64,000 bases of DNA, from contig JAAWCE010000059.1 of NCBI GenBank assembly GCA_022793065.1, positions 1 through 64,000 on the forward strand, in the 5' to 3' direction. The notes beneath the pieces are model-generated. The model made no database searches. It worked only from the letters and a program-made list of their open reading frames with translations, and was not told where the DNA came from. This document shows, piece after piece, positions 55,099 to 63,965 of the stretch (positions within the stretch are counted from its first letter, which is position 1; every line of letters starts with the position of its first letter). The DNA comes from Lachnospiraceae bacterium (GTDB taxonomy: Bacteria > Bacillota > Clostridia > Lachnospirales > Lachnospiraceae). Made by a program: the position numbers and the translations under genes.

Positions 55099-56265
55099 TT
55101 ACCAATACAGTTCCCATTCCTTATCCATTCTGGTTAATGCTTCCATGTAAAAATAATCTCCCCATAGATTACACTCATCCACTCCGTAATGATTACAAGT
55201 GTTATAAGGAGAATGGTTGGAATAGGTACTGTGCAGCACCAGTCCGTTTGAACTCTCCATATCCTTTACCGCATAATGGTCATACAGGGCTTTTACCAAT
55301 TGACGGGCAATCTTTTTGTAATATCCTTGTTCCTCCGGCTTCAGATACTTTACCATTTCCAGTATACCGCAGGCGGCAATGGACGCAGAAGAAGAATCTC
55401 TTGGCTGGTCGTCGCCGTCTGTAAATTCCAAATCCCAGAACGGCACCATATCTTCCGGTAAATGCGTCAGGAAATATTCGGTCACACGTTTAAACAATGT
55501 GATATATTCCTCCCGCCCGGTATATTTATAAGCCAATGCCATCCCATATACACCCCATGCCTGACCTCTGGCCCAGGCAGAACCATCCCGATACCCCTGA
55601 CAGGTAGCCCCATGGTCAGGCGCTCCTGTTTCCATGTCAAAGAAAAAGGTATGCCAGGTGGAAGCATCTTCCCGAATTACATTTGCCACCGCCGTATGAA
55701 TATGTTTCTCTGCAATTTCCCGGTATTTCGCATCCCCTGTCTCCTCCGATGCCCAGTAGAGTAAGGGTAGATTTAACAAACAGTCGATTATCAGCCGATA
55801 ATTCTCAGGCGCATCCATAGGCCCCCATGCCTGGATAAACTCTCCTATGGGATGATACCGTCTGATGAGCTGATCCGCCGCCAATATTGCGGCTTTCCTG
55901 CCCTCACTGCTGCCAATCAATTTATATCCGGCCACACAGGACGGTGAATACAAAAATCCCATATCATGGTGATCCACCGCAATCTTGTTTTCAATACGTT
56001 CAAGAAAACTGTGTATCTGCGTCTCTCCGGCGGCTTTCAGCCTTTCATCCCCTGAAAATTCATAGGCAAGCCAAATTTCCCCCGTCCAAAAACCACAGGT
56101 CCAATCGTCATTTTCCACTGGTTGATAAAATCCGCCTTCACTGTACGCCTTTTGAAACTTATCGGTAAACTGAGGCAAATTATTTAAAATCTGCCTGTTA
56201 CAGAATGTAAGCGCGTCTTTGATTTCTTCCGCATTTATTTCCGGCTTATTTTCAAATGTGATCAT
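55099..56265 (-). CDS. GH88 unsaturated glucuronyl hydrolase
   Basis: 388 residues. It has an (alpha/alpha)6-barrel with the catalytic Asp in DHHDMGFLYSPSC (near residue 100) and the second conserved Asp in AWGPMDAPENYRLIIDCLLNLPLLYWA (near 160). GSAWARGQAWGVYGMALAYKYTG and CNLWGDYFYMEAL are GH88 hallmarks. The family hydrates and cleaves unsaturated uronic-acid ends made by polysaccharide lyases on glycosaminoglycans. No signal peptide, so it acts in the cytosol on imported disaccharides. GH105 is the main alternative, but the HHDxGF motif favours GH88. It follows the ABC permease with repeat R3 between them. Confidence 0.88.
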   Translation of the reverse strand: MITFENKPEINAEEIKDALTFCNRQILNNLPQFTDKFQKAYSEGGFYQPVENDDWTCGFWTGEIWLAYEFSGDERLKAAGETQIHSFLERIENKIAVDHHDMGFLYSPSCVAGYKLIGSSEGRKAAILAADQLIRRYHPIGEFIQAWGPMDAPENYRLIIDCLLNLPLLYWASEETGDAKYREIAEKHIHTAVANVIREDASTWHTFFFDMETGAPDHGATCQGYRDGSAWARGQAWGVYGMALAYKYTGREEYITLFKRVTEYFLTHLPEDMVPFWDLEFTDGDDQPRDSSSASIAACGILEMVKYLKPEEQGYYKKIARQLVKALYDHYAVKDMESSNGLVLHSTYSNHSPYNTCNHYGVDECNLWGDYFYMEALTRMDKEWELYW

Positions 56266-56280
56266 AATATTATATTTCTC

Positions 56281-56393
56281 CTATTTTAAGTCGCTGCGCA
56301 ACGGCACTAAAGGGTGCGGTTCTTTCAGCTAAACATTTTTTATAAATGGATTGACATTTCTTAGCTGGATTATTCCAGTTCCGCTTCCCATAT
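56281..56393 (-). repeat. Palindromic intergenic repeat, copy R3 (middle deleted)
   Basis: Minus strand: GGAACTGGAATAATCCAGC, the AAATGTC..CCATTTATA hairpin segment, then directly AGCTGAAAGAACCGCACCC and GTGCCGTTGCGCAGCGAC, ending CTTAAAATAGGAG. It matches copy R2 at both ends but lacks R2's central GGCGC/AAATTT palindrome. It ends at the GH88 ribosome site. Confidence 0.78.
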
Positions 56394-56406
56394 GTACTCT
56401 CTCATT

Positions 56407-57246
56407 TTATCCTTTCAGACCAGTGGATGCAACCCCTTCCACAAAATATTTTTGCAGACATAGGAACACAATTAACACCGGAATTAACGATAGCACGGAC
56501 CCAGCCATGATCAGTCCGTAATCTGATGAATACTGACTGATAAACATTTTTAATCCTAACTGAATTGTTTTCTTATCCTGGGATTTTAAATAAATCAAAG
56601 GCCCAAGGTAGTCATTCCATGTATTTACAAAAGTGAAAATTGTCAGCGTAGACAATGATGGTTTTGACAACGGCAGCATTATTTTTGCGTAAATTTTATA
56701 CTCATTCATACCGTCTATTCGAGCCGCCTCACACAGGTCGTCGGGAATACCTTCGTAAAACTGTTTCATCATGAACACGCCGAAAGCCGAAAATGCCTGC
56801 AGACAAATGATCGCCAAAAGCTTATCATTTAACCCCATTTTCCTCATCATAATAAACTGAGGCACCATGTATACCTGCCAGGGCATGGCTATGGTGGCAA
56901 TATATGCCAGGAACAATCCGTTTTTGTGACGGAAATGCAGTTTTGCAAAAGAATATGCGGCAAAACTACTGGTCAAAAGCTGCAAAAATGTTACTACAAT
57001 GGTCAGATATATGGTGTTGCCAACAAATGTCCCAAAAGGGATTTTCGTCCAGATATTTTGATAATTGCTAAATCTGGGATTTTCGGGAATCCATACGAAA
57101 GGGGACATCTGAAACACTTCCCTGTCACTTTTAATAGATGCGGACAACATCCACAAGAAGGGAATAATCATGACAAGGGCTATTATGATCAAAATGATGT
57201 ACACCATTACTTTTCCCGCAACGGCTTTTTTATGTGCTGATTTCAT
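56407..57246 (-). CDS. Sugar ABC importer permease (MalG/AraQ type)
   Basis: 279 residues, six membrane helices, EAA loop CEAARIDGMNEYKIYAKIMLPLSKP near residue 190, and the FVEGVASTGLKG C-terminus typical of MalG-type permeases. ATG 57246 is five bases after AGGAGG, which is the right end of a repeat. It is the second permease of the importer whose binding protein is at 58.7-60.1 kb; the GH88 gene follows. Confidence 0.9.
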   Translation of the reverse strand: MKSAHKKAVAGKVMVYIILIIIALVMIIPFLWMLSASIKSDREVFQMSPFVWIPENPRFSNYQNIWTKIPFGTFVGNTIYLTIVVTFLQLLTSSFAAYSFAKLHFRHKNGLFLAYIATIAMPWQVYMVPQFIMMRKMGLNDKLLAIICLQAFSAFGVFMMKQFYEGIPDDLCEAARIDGMNEYKIYAKIMLPLSKPSLSTLTIFTFVNTWNDYLGPLIYLKSQDKKTIQLGLKMFISQYSSDYGLIMAGSVLSLIPVLIVFLCLQKYFVEGVASTGLKG

Positions 57247-57257
57247 CCTTTCCTCCT

Positions 57258-57479
57258 ATTCCAGTTCCGTCTCTTCTCTACAGCGCCCTAACCAGGTAAG
57301 AAAATTTCATCTGCAAAGTACGCAGCTTAAATTTCCTTCCAGGCGCTTCCGTTCCGAGACTGTTTTTTATTCCAGTTCCGTCTCTTCTTTACAGCGCCCT
57401 TTTCAGGGAAGAAAATTTCATCTGCAAAGTACGCAGCTTAAATTTCCTTCCGGGCGCTTCCGTTCCGAGACTGTTTTTT
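57258..57479 (-). repeat. Tandem 111-bp palindromic repeats, copies R4a and R4b
   Basis: Two adjacent 111-base units (57258-57368 and 57369-57479) differ at about six positions. Each has outer arms GTCTC/GAGAC, then GCGCC/GGGCGC, and an inner AAATTT..CTGCGTAC..GCAG..AAATTT hairpin, ending GGAACTGGAATA. The core is shared with copy R1. On the minus strand the downstream end of R4a abuts the ribosome site of the next permease gene. Together they fill the gap between two permease genes of one operon. Confidence 0.85.
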
Positions 57480-57495
57480 GTATTAAATTATATTT

Positions 57496-58560
57496 TTATG
57501 CTCTTTCTCTCCTCGCCTGTCCGCGGAACTGTATGATTGTAACTATAAGCACCATAAGGAACAGAACCATTGCAACAGCACTGGAATATCCCAGATCCCA
57601 ATCAATAAATGCTTTCTGGTAGATATAATATACCAATACCGTAGCGGAGGTCGTAAGTTCGCCGCTGCCGCCTCCTGCCAACATAACAGCCACATCATAC
57701 ACCTTGAAACAGTTAATGGTAAGCATAACCACTACGAAAAATGTGGTGGAACTTAACTGGGGCCATGTCACATAACGGAATTTCTGCCAGGTATTGGCGC
57801 CGTCCAGGCCGGCCGCCTCATACAACTCCGCATTAATTCCCTGCAGACCTGCCAGGTATATTACCATGTAATATCCCATATATTTCCATACGCTGAATAA
57901 TATCATGGACAACAATACCAGACTGCCGGTAAACCACTGAGGAAGATTTTCCTGAGGAACATGAAAAACATTATACAAAATATTGTTGATAGGTCCCTTG
58001 GAAGGATGGAACAGCATCTTCCAGACTGCCGTAATGGCAACCAAAGACGCTACATATGGGAAAAAGGCAAGTGTTCTGAAAATCCCCCTGCCCACTACTT
58101 TCTGATTCAGAACAATGGCAAGCGCCAGAGATGCAATCATTGTAAGCGGCACTGTGCCCACGCAATAAATTATCGTATTTTTTAAGGCAGCCTTAAAAAA
58201 TACATCATCTGCCAATCTTGTAAAATTACCAATGCCCTCCCACTGAATGGGGTTACTGCCATCCCACTTCATAAACGCCAGGGCAAATGCAAATATAATA
58301 GGAATCAATGTAAATACGCAGAAGCCAATGAAATTTGGTGCGATAAAAGAGTATGCCACCAAATCCCTTTTCGTTTCACGGCTCAACAATTTACCCGACT
58401 TTAATGTATCTATCTTTCTGTTATATTCTCCGATCTCCGCAATCATTTTGCGCTTCTTCTTGATATCTGCTTCCGTTCTGACGGCTGAGATCAATGCGGT
58501 CAGCTCTGTTTGCAGCGAAGCTATTTTTTCCGCCTTTTGGGCTTCATCCATTTTTGCCAT
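57496..58560 (-). CDS. Sugar ABC importer permease (MalF/UgpA type) with N-terminal coiled coil
   Basis: 354 residues. The first ~65 residues (AQKAEKIASLQTELTALISA.. KKRKMIAEIGEYNRKIDTLK) form a charged amphipathic, coiled-coil-like cytosolic extension absent from standard MalF/UgpA permeases, whose core starts at RDLVAYSFIAPNFIGFCVF. Six helices follow, with the EAA loop YEAAGLDGANTWQKFRYVTWPQL near residue 245. ATG 58560 is preceded by AAAGGAGAGACCTC. It lies between the binding-protein gene and the second permease. Confidence 0.9.
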   Translation of the reverse strand: MAKMDEAQKAEKIASLQTELTALISAVRTEADIKKKRKMIAEIGEYNRKIDTLKSGKLLSRETKRDLVAYSFIAPNFIGFCVFTLIPIIFAFALAFMKWDGSNPIQWEGIGNFTRLADDVFFKAALKNTIIYCVGTVPLTMIASLALAIVLNQKVVGRGIFRTLAFFPYVASLVAITAVWKMLFHPSKGPINNILYNVFHVPQENLPQWFTGSLVLLSMILFSVWKYMGYYMVIYLAGLQGINAELYEAAGLDGANTWQKFRYVTWPQLSSTTFFVVVMLTINCFKVYDVAVMLAGGGSGELTTSATVLVYYIYQKAFIDWDLGYSSAVAMVLFLMVLIVTIIQFRGQARRERA

Positions 58561-58589
58561 GAGGTCTCTCCTTTCTTACGCCCAGCCCC

Positions 58590-58733
58590 ATCGGTAAGCA
58601 GCCCCCCATATGGTCCGGGTTCCCCGATACTTACCGAACACAATATGCCGGACAACATATTGCTCTTCTCTTTTTTCCAACCGCCAAAACAAAGGCAGTC
58701 AGGAAATGAGGGACCGCATTACACGATCCCTCC
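58590..58733 (-). other. Intercistronic hairpins after the binding-protein gene
   Basis: Three inverted repeats lie in the gap: GAGGGA..TCCCTC (58708-58732), CAATATG/CATATTG (58641-58662) and TCGGTAAG/CTTACCGA (58591-58637). They would stabilise the binding-protein mRNA 3' end or partly terminate, a common way to make more binding protein than permease. Confidence 0.6.
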
Positions 58734-58740
58734 GCTTCTG

Positions 58741-60147
58741 TTATTTTGCTAACACCTTAGAAATTTCCGTATTCATCGCCTCAATGCCTTCATCAATGGA
58801 CATGGTGCCTTCCATGATGCTGCCATGATAAGAATCAAGAATCGAATTGATTTCGGATACATTAGGTGCATAAGGTACTTCCAGATACAGATTGGATACG
58901 TTCAATGCCTCTTTGCTGGCTTCATCCTCAGGGAATCCCTCCAGGCCGGTAATCAAATTCATAACCGTATCTGTCATAATTGCCGGGAAGTTACCGCTGG
59001 ATGCCATCACTGCCGCGCCTTCTTCTCCGCTGACCCATTTCACGAATTCCCATGCTGCGTCAGGAGTATCGGATGCCTTTGTCACGGACAGACCGGTAAT
59101 TGTACCCAGTGTAGAACCTGCTTCCACGCCTTCCGCATGAGGATACTTTACAATGCCCCAGTTTCCGCACAGGCTGCTGTCATATTCTCCTGTCTGCAGA
59201 TTGGTTATCATGGTTGCGATAAACCAGGAACCCATATTCAACATAGCTACGTCGCCGCCGGAAAATGCTGCGGAATAATGCAAACCTTCTGTCTTCAGAT
59301 CTGTGTACTTTCTTGCAACCCCGTCAGCTTCCTGCTTCAGAATCATTTCATAGTAAGGCTTGAAGAAGGAATACTCACCATCCAGAATAGAATGTTGTCC
59401 GTCCAAAACGCCGAACAACTGAACCGCACTTCTCCAGGTATGATAATGTGCGCCGTAAACCTGGCTGCCGAAAGTGGTATCTGTCATCTTCCTTGCCAAT
59501 GCGTCGTACTCTTCAAATGTCATATCGTTGGTAGGATATTCCACATTCTTTGCATCAAACAAATCCTTATTGTAGAACAACACCCAGAAGTCATTTCTGA
59601 AAGGCAGTTCATACAATTTTCCGTCCACCAATACCTGGTCCGTAGCGCCTGCATACTGGCTTAAGTCCACATTGTCATTTTTGATGTAATCATCCAGAGG
59701 AATAATCGCATTCTTCTGAACCAATGTTGCATAACCAGGAACATCCTTGATGGTTACCACGTCGAAATCAGAACCGTCGCCGGACAATTCGGTTGCAAGT
59801 ACCGTCATGTAATCCGTAGACCCAAGGTCAACCATTTCCACTGTCACGCCTTCGTGGGAAGCCTCATATGCCTCCTTAATATCTTTCCAGTACTGTGTGG
59901 TCTCCTGATCCCAGATTGCCCACTTCAGAACGGTACCTTCTCCGGATGCGCTGCCCGAAGACTGTGTTGCGCTGCTGCTCTGTGTGGTACTCTGACTGCT
60001 GCTCTGAGAACTGCTGCTTTGCTGCGAGCTGCTTCCCTGGCTGTCGCCTGACGCACTGCTGTTTCCCTGAGGCTCGCTGCCGCAGCCTGCAAGCACAGTG
60101 GATAACATTGCCGATGCCAGCAATACGCTTAAAACTTTCTTTTTCAT
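58741..60147 (-). CDS. Sugar ABC importer solute-binding lipoprotein
   Basis: 468 residues from ATG 60147, which has GGAGGATAAGAAA upstream. The signal peptide ends in the lipobox LAGC, followed by a Ser/Gln-rich linker of about 45 residues that spaces the protein from the membrane. The mature domain (VLKWAIWDQETTQYWKDIKEAYEASHEGVTVEMVDLG.., WVLFYNKDLFDA, AWEFVKWVSGEEGA) is a cluster B sugar-binding protein. With the GH88 gene in the operon, an unsaturated uronyl disaccharide is a likely ligand, but this is inference. Confidence 0.9.
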   Translation of the reverse strand: MKKKVLSVLLASAMLSTVLAGCGSEPQGNSSASGDSQGSSSQQSSSSQSSSQSTTQSSSATQSSGSASGEGTVLKWAIWDQETTQYWKDIKEAYEASHEGVTVEMVDLGSTDYMTVLATELSGDGSDFDVVTIKDVPGYATLVQKNAIIPLDDYIKNDNVDLSQYAGATDQVLVDGKLYELPFRNDFWVLFYNKDLFDAKNVEYPTNDMTFEEYDALARKMTDTTFGSQVYGAHYHTWRSAVQLFGVLDGQHSILDGEYSFFKPYYEMILKQEADGVARKYTDLKTEGLHYSAAFSGGDVAMLNMGSWFIATMITNLQTGEYDSSLCGNWGIVKYPHAEGVEAGSTLGTITGLSVTKASDTPDAAWEFVKWVSGEEGAAVMASSGNFPAIMTDTVMNLITGLEGFPEDEASKEALNVSNLYLEVPYAPNVSEINSILDSYHGSIMEGTMSIDEGIEAMNTEISKVLAK

Positions 60148-60247
60148 TTTCTTATCCTCCATTCCCATTTCGCATCCGCCCTATTCATATCCTTCCGAAT
60201 ATCCTACGGCAGACACCTTTTTCCGTTCAACCATCGTCCTATATGAT

Positions 60248-60290
60248 ATTATGTAACAAAACTGGACTATATGCTTGAACTACATATAGT
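60248..60290 (-). promoter_or_regulatory. Binding-protein promoter with a regulator dyad
   Basis: A perfect inverted repeat ACTATATG (60266-60273) / CATATAGT (60283-60290) with a nine-base centre lies just upstream of a CATAAT -10 (60253-60248) on the minus strand. Its proximal half covers the -35 position, as expected for activation by the divergently encoded response regulator. Confidence 0.6.
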
Positions 60291-60496
60291 ATAACGTCCC
60301 AATGCCATTGCATAAATGGAAAAAATTTATATTTTATTTATAATTTGTCTCAATATTTTGATTCCCCTTTCCTGATATGTATTTTTTTATACTAAAATGT
60401 ATTATCTTATTCTCTTTTCATTTTATCTCCTATCACCGCCAAAAATGTGATAAAATATATGTCGATGACTGCAAAACCAAACGTCAGGAGGTGCAT

Positions 60497-62338
60497 ATGA
60501 AACGAATACAGCTTTCCGGCAATATCCAAAAGAAAATAATCTTTGTCACTTTATCCTGCATTTTGTGCATGTGCCTGCTGGTCAGCGGCGCCAGCTATTA
60601 TATTTTTCACAATTATTTGCTGCGGAGCATGATTCATTCAACGGAGACAAATTTACAGCTTTTGTCCGATACCATTGACAATAGCCTGAATGACGTCTAT
60701 CGCATGGTATTGTTTTGCCAGACCAATTCAGACATTGCTTCCTATATTAAGAATGACACCCCCCCCACTTCTCGTATTGCGGTTAAAACTTACGACAGAA
60801 TCACTGAAGAATATAACAATAACCCACATAAAATTTATATACCCAGAGTCGCCATCATCACCGACGACCATTTTCTCCAGATTTGTGACGCCGCCTACTC
60901 CACTACCGTAAATCTTGCCGAAGAAGTGCCTAAACTTCCTTATTTTGACGCTTTGTTATACAATTCAAATTATGACTTTTCCACAGGAATTATTTCAGAC
61001 CCTTTCAGAAAGAATAGAGTGATGATTCCAATTATTCGACCGATTACTTACCAATACAGTTCCATTCAAGGCGGTTATCTGTTCATGGAAATTTCAACGG
61101 ACCTTTTCACAGTTCCTTTGTCCAAATACTCCCACGCGGAAGACAGCAACATTTACCTGTCAATGGGAGAACATAACTATGTGCTGCAGAGTGGAGCCTT
61201 TACGGCAACCACCACTCCTTATGAAGTATACGGCAATCTTACCGACGCCGCACTACTCTCCGATACCATTATTCAACAGGTGGCGGATCAGGAGGGCAAA
61301 TTACATATTATAGTCACCATCCCCTTGAATATGACCGGCTGTTATATCAGCCAGAGTATATCCTATGAAGAACTTCAATTCCACCAATTACTCTATGTGG
61401 GAATTCTATGGGGTATCATCATTGGTATCTTTGCCATTGGTATTTTGCTGATGTTTCTTATGAACCGTATGATTCATGTCCCTGTTGCAAAACTCCGCAG
61501 CAAGATACAGCAAATTTCAGACGGAGACTTCAGCCGGGATTCTGACATTGAATGGAATCATGAACTGGGAGATATCGGCAGAGGGATCAACAGCCTGTCA
61601 GAAAGCGTTATGCTGCTTATGGATAAACGGATGGAAGATGAAAAATTAAAAAGGGATTTGGAATATCAAATGTTACAGAGTCAAATTAATCCACACTTTG
61701 TTTACAATACGCTGAATTCCATTAAGTGGATGGCCTCCATCCAGGGCGCCAACGGCATATCCGAAATGGCTACCGCTCTTGCCAGACTTTTGAAAAATAT
61801 TTCCAAAGGCACGCAGATTTTAGTTCCTGTCCGGGATGAGTTATCTTTTCTGGAGGACTATTTCACCATACAAAATTACCGCTACGGCGGCACAATTACC
61901 TTTGAAATCAAAGTGGATACCGCTTCCATCTATGACTGCCCAATCATTAAATTTACTTTACAGCCCTTGGTGGAAAACGCTATCTTTCATGGTATCGAAC
62001 CAAAAGGGGGCGCGGGACGCATCACCATACATGCCTATCATGAAACGTCCGTTTTTGACGGCGCAAGGGATATTCGCATTGATGTGACCGATAACGGCGT
62101 CGGCATCTCCGCCGAGAAAGCCGCACAGATTTTATCCGATAACAGGGATCACAGCGCGGACTTTTTCAAAGAATTAGGCATAAGCAATGTACATAAACGG
62201 TTACAATATGAATTTGGAGAGAAATATGGCATAAAAATTGAAAGTGTGGAAGGACAGTTTACCACTATGTCCATCCATATCCCCGGAGAACAGATGACAC
62301 AGGACCCTATGGAACAGGAGGCTGCAAAGCATGTATAA
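60497..62338 (+). CDS. YesM-type sensor histidine kinase
   Basis: 613 residues from ATG 60497 (AGGAGGTGC upstream). One membrane helix (~12-35), a large extracytoplasmic sensor domain (~36-285), a second helix (~290-312), a HAMP segment, then the His_kinase domain with the phosphoacceptor histidine in QSQINPHFVYNTLNSIKW and an ATPase domain with PLVENAIFHGIEPKGGAG and DNGVGIS. This is the LytS/YesM class that senses extracellular sugars or the binding protein. It overlaps the response regulator start by eight bases. Confidence 0.93.
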   Translation: MKRIQLSGNIQKKIIFVTLSCILCMCLLVSGASYYIFHNYLLRSMIHSTETNLQLLSDTIDNSLNDVYRMVLFCQTNSDIASYIKNDTPPTSRIAVKTYDRITEEYNNNPHKIYIPRVAIITDDHFLQICDAAYSTTVNLAEEVPKLPYFDALLYNSNYDFSTGIISDPFRKNRVMIPIIRPITYQYSSIQGGYLFMEISTDLFTVPLSKYSHAEDSNIYLSMGEHNYVLQSGAFTATTTPYEVYGNLTDAALLSDTIIQQVADQEGKLHIIVTIPLNMTGCYISQSISYEELQFHQLLYVGILWGIIIGIFAIGILLMFLMNRMIHVPVAKLRSKIQQISDGDFSRDSDIEWNHELGDIGRGINSLSESVMLLMDKRMEDEKLKRDLEYQMLQSQINPHFVYNTLNSIKWMASIQGANGISEMATALARLLKNISKGTQILVPVRDELSFLEDYFTIQNYRYGGTITFEIKVDTASIYDCPIIKFTLQPLVENAIFHGIEPKGGAGRITIHAYHETSVFDGARDIRIDVTDNGVGISAEKAAQILSDNRDHSADFFKELGISNVHKRLQYEFGEKYGIKIESVEGQFTTMSIHIPGEQMTQDPMEQEAAKHV

Positions 62339-63941
62339 ATTATTGATTGTTGATGATGAACTTTTGGTACAGGTTGGTATTAAATCCATGCTGAATTGGA
62401 CGGATCTTGGGCTGACCGTATGCGGCACAGCAATGAACGGCAAATCCGCCCTGAGCATTATTGAAGAACAGTCCCCCGATATTGTAATCACAGATATTAA
62501 AATGCCTGTAATGGACGGATTAAAACTGGCTAAGATCTGTTGGGAACGTTATGGCAACGCCGGTCCTTATTTTATTATTCTCACCAGTTATGAAGACTTC
62601 CACGTAGCAAGAGAAGCTCTGACTTATCAAGTGACCGATTATCTGGTCAAACTGGAGCTGACGCCGGAAAGCCTGGAAGCGGCAATTAACCGCATCCTAC
62701 AGAAAATCCATTTGACAGAAAACCACAAAAGCGGTACCAGCGTGACTGTTTTTCCTTTTTATGATAAATTTTTTATCAGCCTTCTGCATAACCTGTTTGA
62801 ATCCGAAGAACAATTTCTTTTGCAGAGTAAAGACCTGAATTTGAATTTTAATTACGCCGGCTATGTGTGCTGCTATGGAGAAATCATCAGCCCCCAGGCA
62901 GATATGCTTCCTATGGAAAAACAACTGCCTCTGTTTACCTCTTCACTGCAAATGATTAAAGAATTGGCAGTCAAATATATGCCCTGTTATGCGCTTTCTT
63001 TGGACATCCATCATTTTGTACTTATTTTCTGCTATGAAATACGCAACGGGGATAAAGAAATTACCTATCCGAAACAAATTACCGGGATTATGGAGCATAT
63101 CAGCATTGCGCTGCGAAATTACTACAATGTAACACTCCACTGCGGCATAGGCAGTCTGGTGGATACGGCTCAGGCCATCAGCGATTCCTATCAGTATTCC
63201 AGACAGGCTTTCCGTGAAGTCAGCCAGACTTGCATGGTGACTTTTTTTGAACAATGTGTTCCCCCCGAAAGCAGTTCCCATAATTCCTTTAATATCAGCC
63301 TGTTCAAAAACGACCTGAGCAAAGCGTTTGAGGAATATGATTCAAAAATTTTAATGAAAACCATAGCCTCTATCTGCGACCTTTTTTCAACCTATCCGCA
63401 GTACTATGTACAGGCTTTAGACGCGGCCTGCAATATTCTCTACCTGTCCATTTCCATGCTGCAGGACGGTGAAAATATTGTATCCGAATTTTTCCGCAAT
63501 ACCCCCGATGGCTACCGCTCCATTTACAGGCAAAATTCCGTGGAACAACTCGTAAGCTGGCTGCGCACTTTTGGTGAAAATCTGTCAGAACTTTTTGATT
63601 CCAAACGAAAGGACTACAAAAATCATATTGTGATGAACGTCAAAAAATATATTAACGACCATGTATCCGAACACTTATCCTTAAACGAAGTAGCGGCCGT
63701 TTTCGGTATCAGTCCTAACTATTTAAGCCAATTATTCGGAAAGTATAACGAGACCGGATTTAGTGAATACATCAATATCTGCAAAGTAAATGCAAGCAAA
63801 AAACTATTGGCGGAGGGTACTTATAAAATATATGAAGTAGCGGAATTAATGGGATTTGAGAGTGCGTTCTATTTCAGCAAGGTCTTCAAAAAGGTAGAAG
63901 GAATTTCTCCTACAGATTATGTACACGGAAATCATATGTAA
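62331..63941 (+). CDS. YesN-type AraC response regulator
   Basis: 536 residues. The receiver domain (1-120) has DDE at 8-10 and phosphoacceptor Asp55 in VITDIKMPVMDG. A long middle region (~140-420) resembles the YesN-type linker domain, and the C-terminal AraC DNA-binding domain (~435-535) has SLNEVAAVFGISPNYLSQLFGKYNETGF and YEVAELMGFESAFYFSKVFKKVEGISPTDY. The receiver's usual Lys-Pro is Lys-Leu here (YLVKLELTPESL). GGAGG precedes ATG 62331. It probably activates the divergent importer/GH88 operon. Confidence 0.93.
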   Translation: MYKLLIVDDELLVQVGIKSMLNWTDLGLTVCGTAMNGKSALSIIEEQSPDIVITDIKMPVMDGLKLAKICWERYGNAGPYFIILTSYEDFHVAREALTYQVTDYLVKLELTPESLEAAINRILQKIHLTENHKSGTSVTVFPFYDKFFISLLHNLFESEEQFLLQSKDLNLNFNYAGYVCCYGEIISPQADMLPMEKQLPLFTSSLQMIKELAVKYMPCYALSLDIHHFVLIFCYEIRNGDKEITYPKQITGIMEHISIALRNYYNVTLHCGIGSLVDTAQAISDSYQYSRQAFREVSQTCMVTFFEQCVPPESSSHNSFNISLFKNDLSKAFEEYDSKILMKTIASICDLFSTYPQYYVQALDAACNILYLSISMLQDGENIVSEFFRNTPDGYRSIYRQNSVEQLVSWLRTFGENLSELFDSKRKDYKNHIVMNVKKYINDHVSEHLSLNEVAAVFGISPNYLSQLFGKYNETGFSEYINICKVNASKKLLAEGTYKIYEVAELMGFESAFYFSKVFKKVEGISPTDYVHGNHM

Positions 63942-63965
63942 CTTTCAAACTTTTCTTTTTCCCTA

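Noticed and set aside
57258..57479. Possible CRISPR array because of repeated 111-bp units
   Set aside because: Only two units, no unique spacers, and the unit itself is palindromic and dispersed elsewhere; no cas genes in the window.
24711..57479. Interspersed repeats as insertion-sequence remnants with a transposase
   Set aside because: No transposase fragment or target-site duplication is visible; copies are short, palindromic and placed between cistrons.
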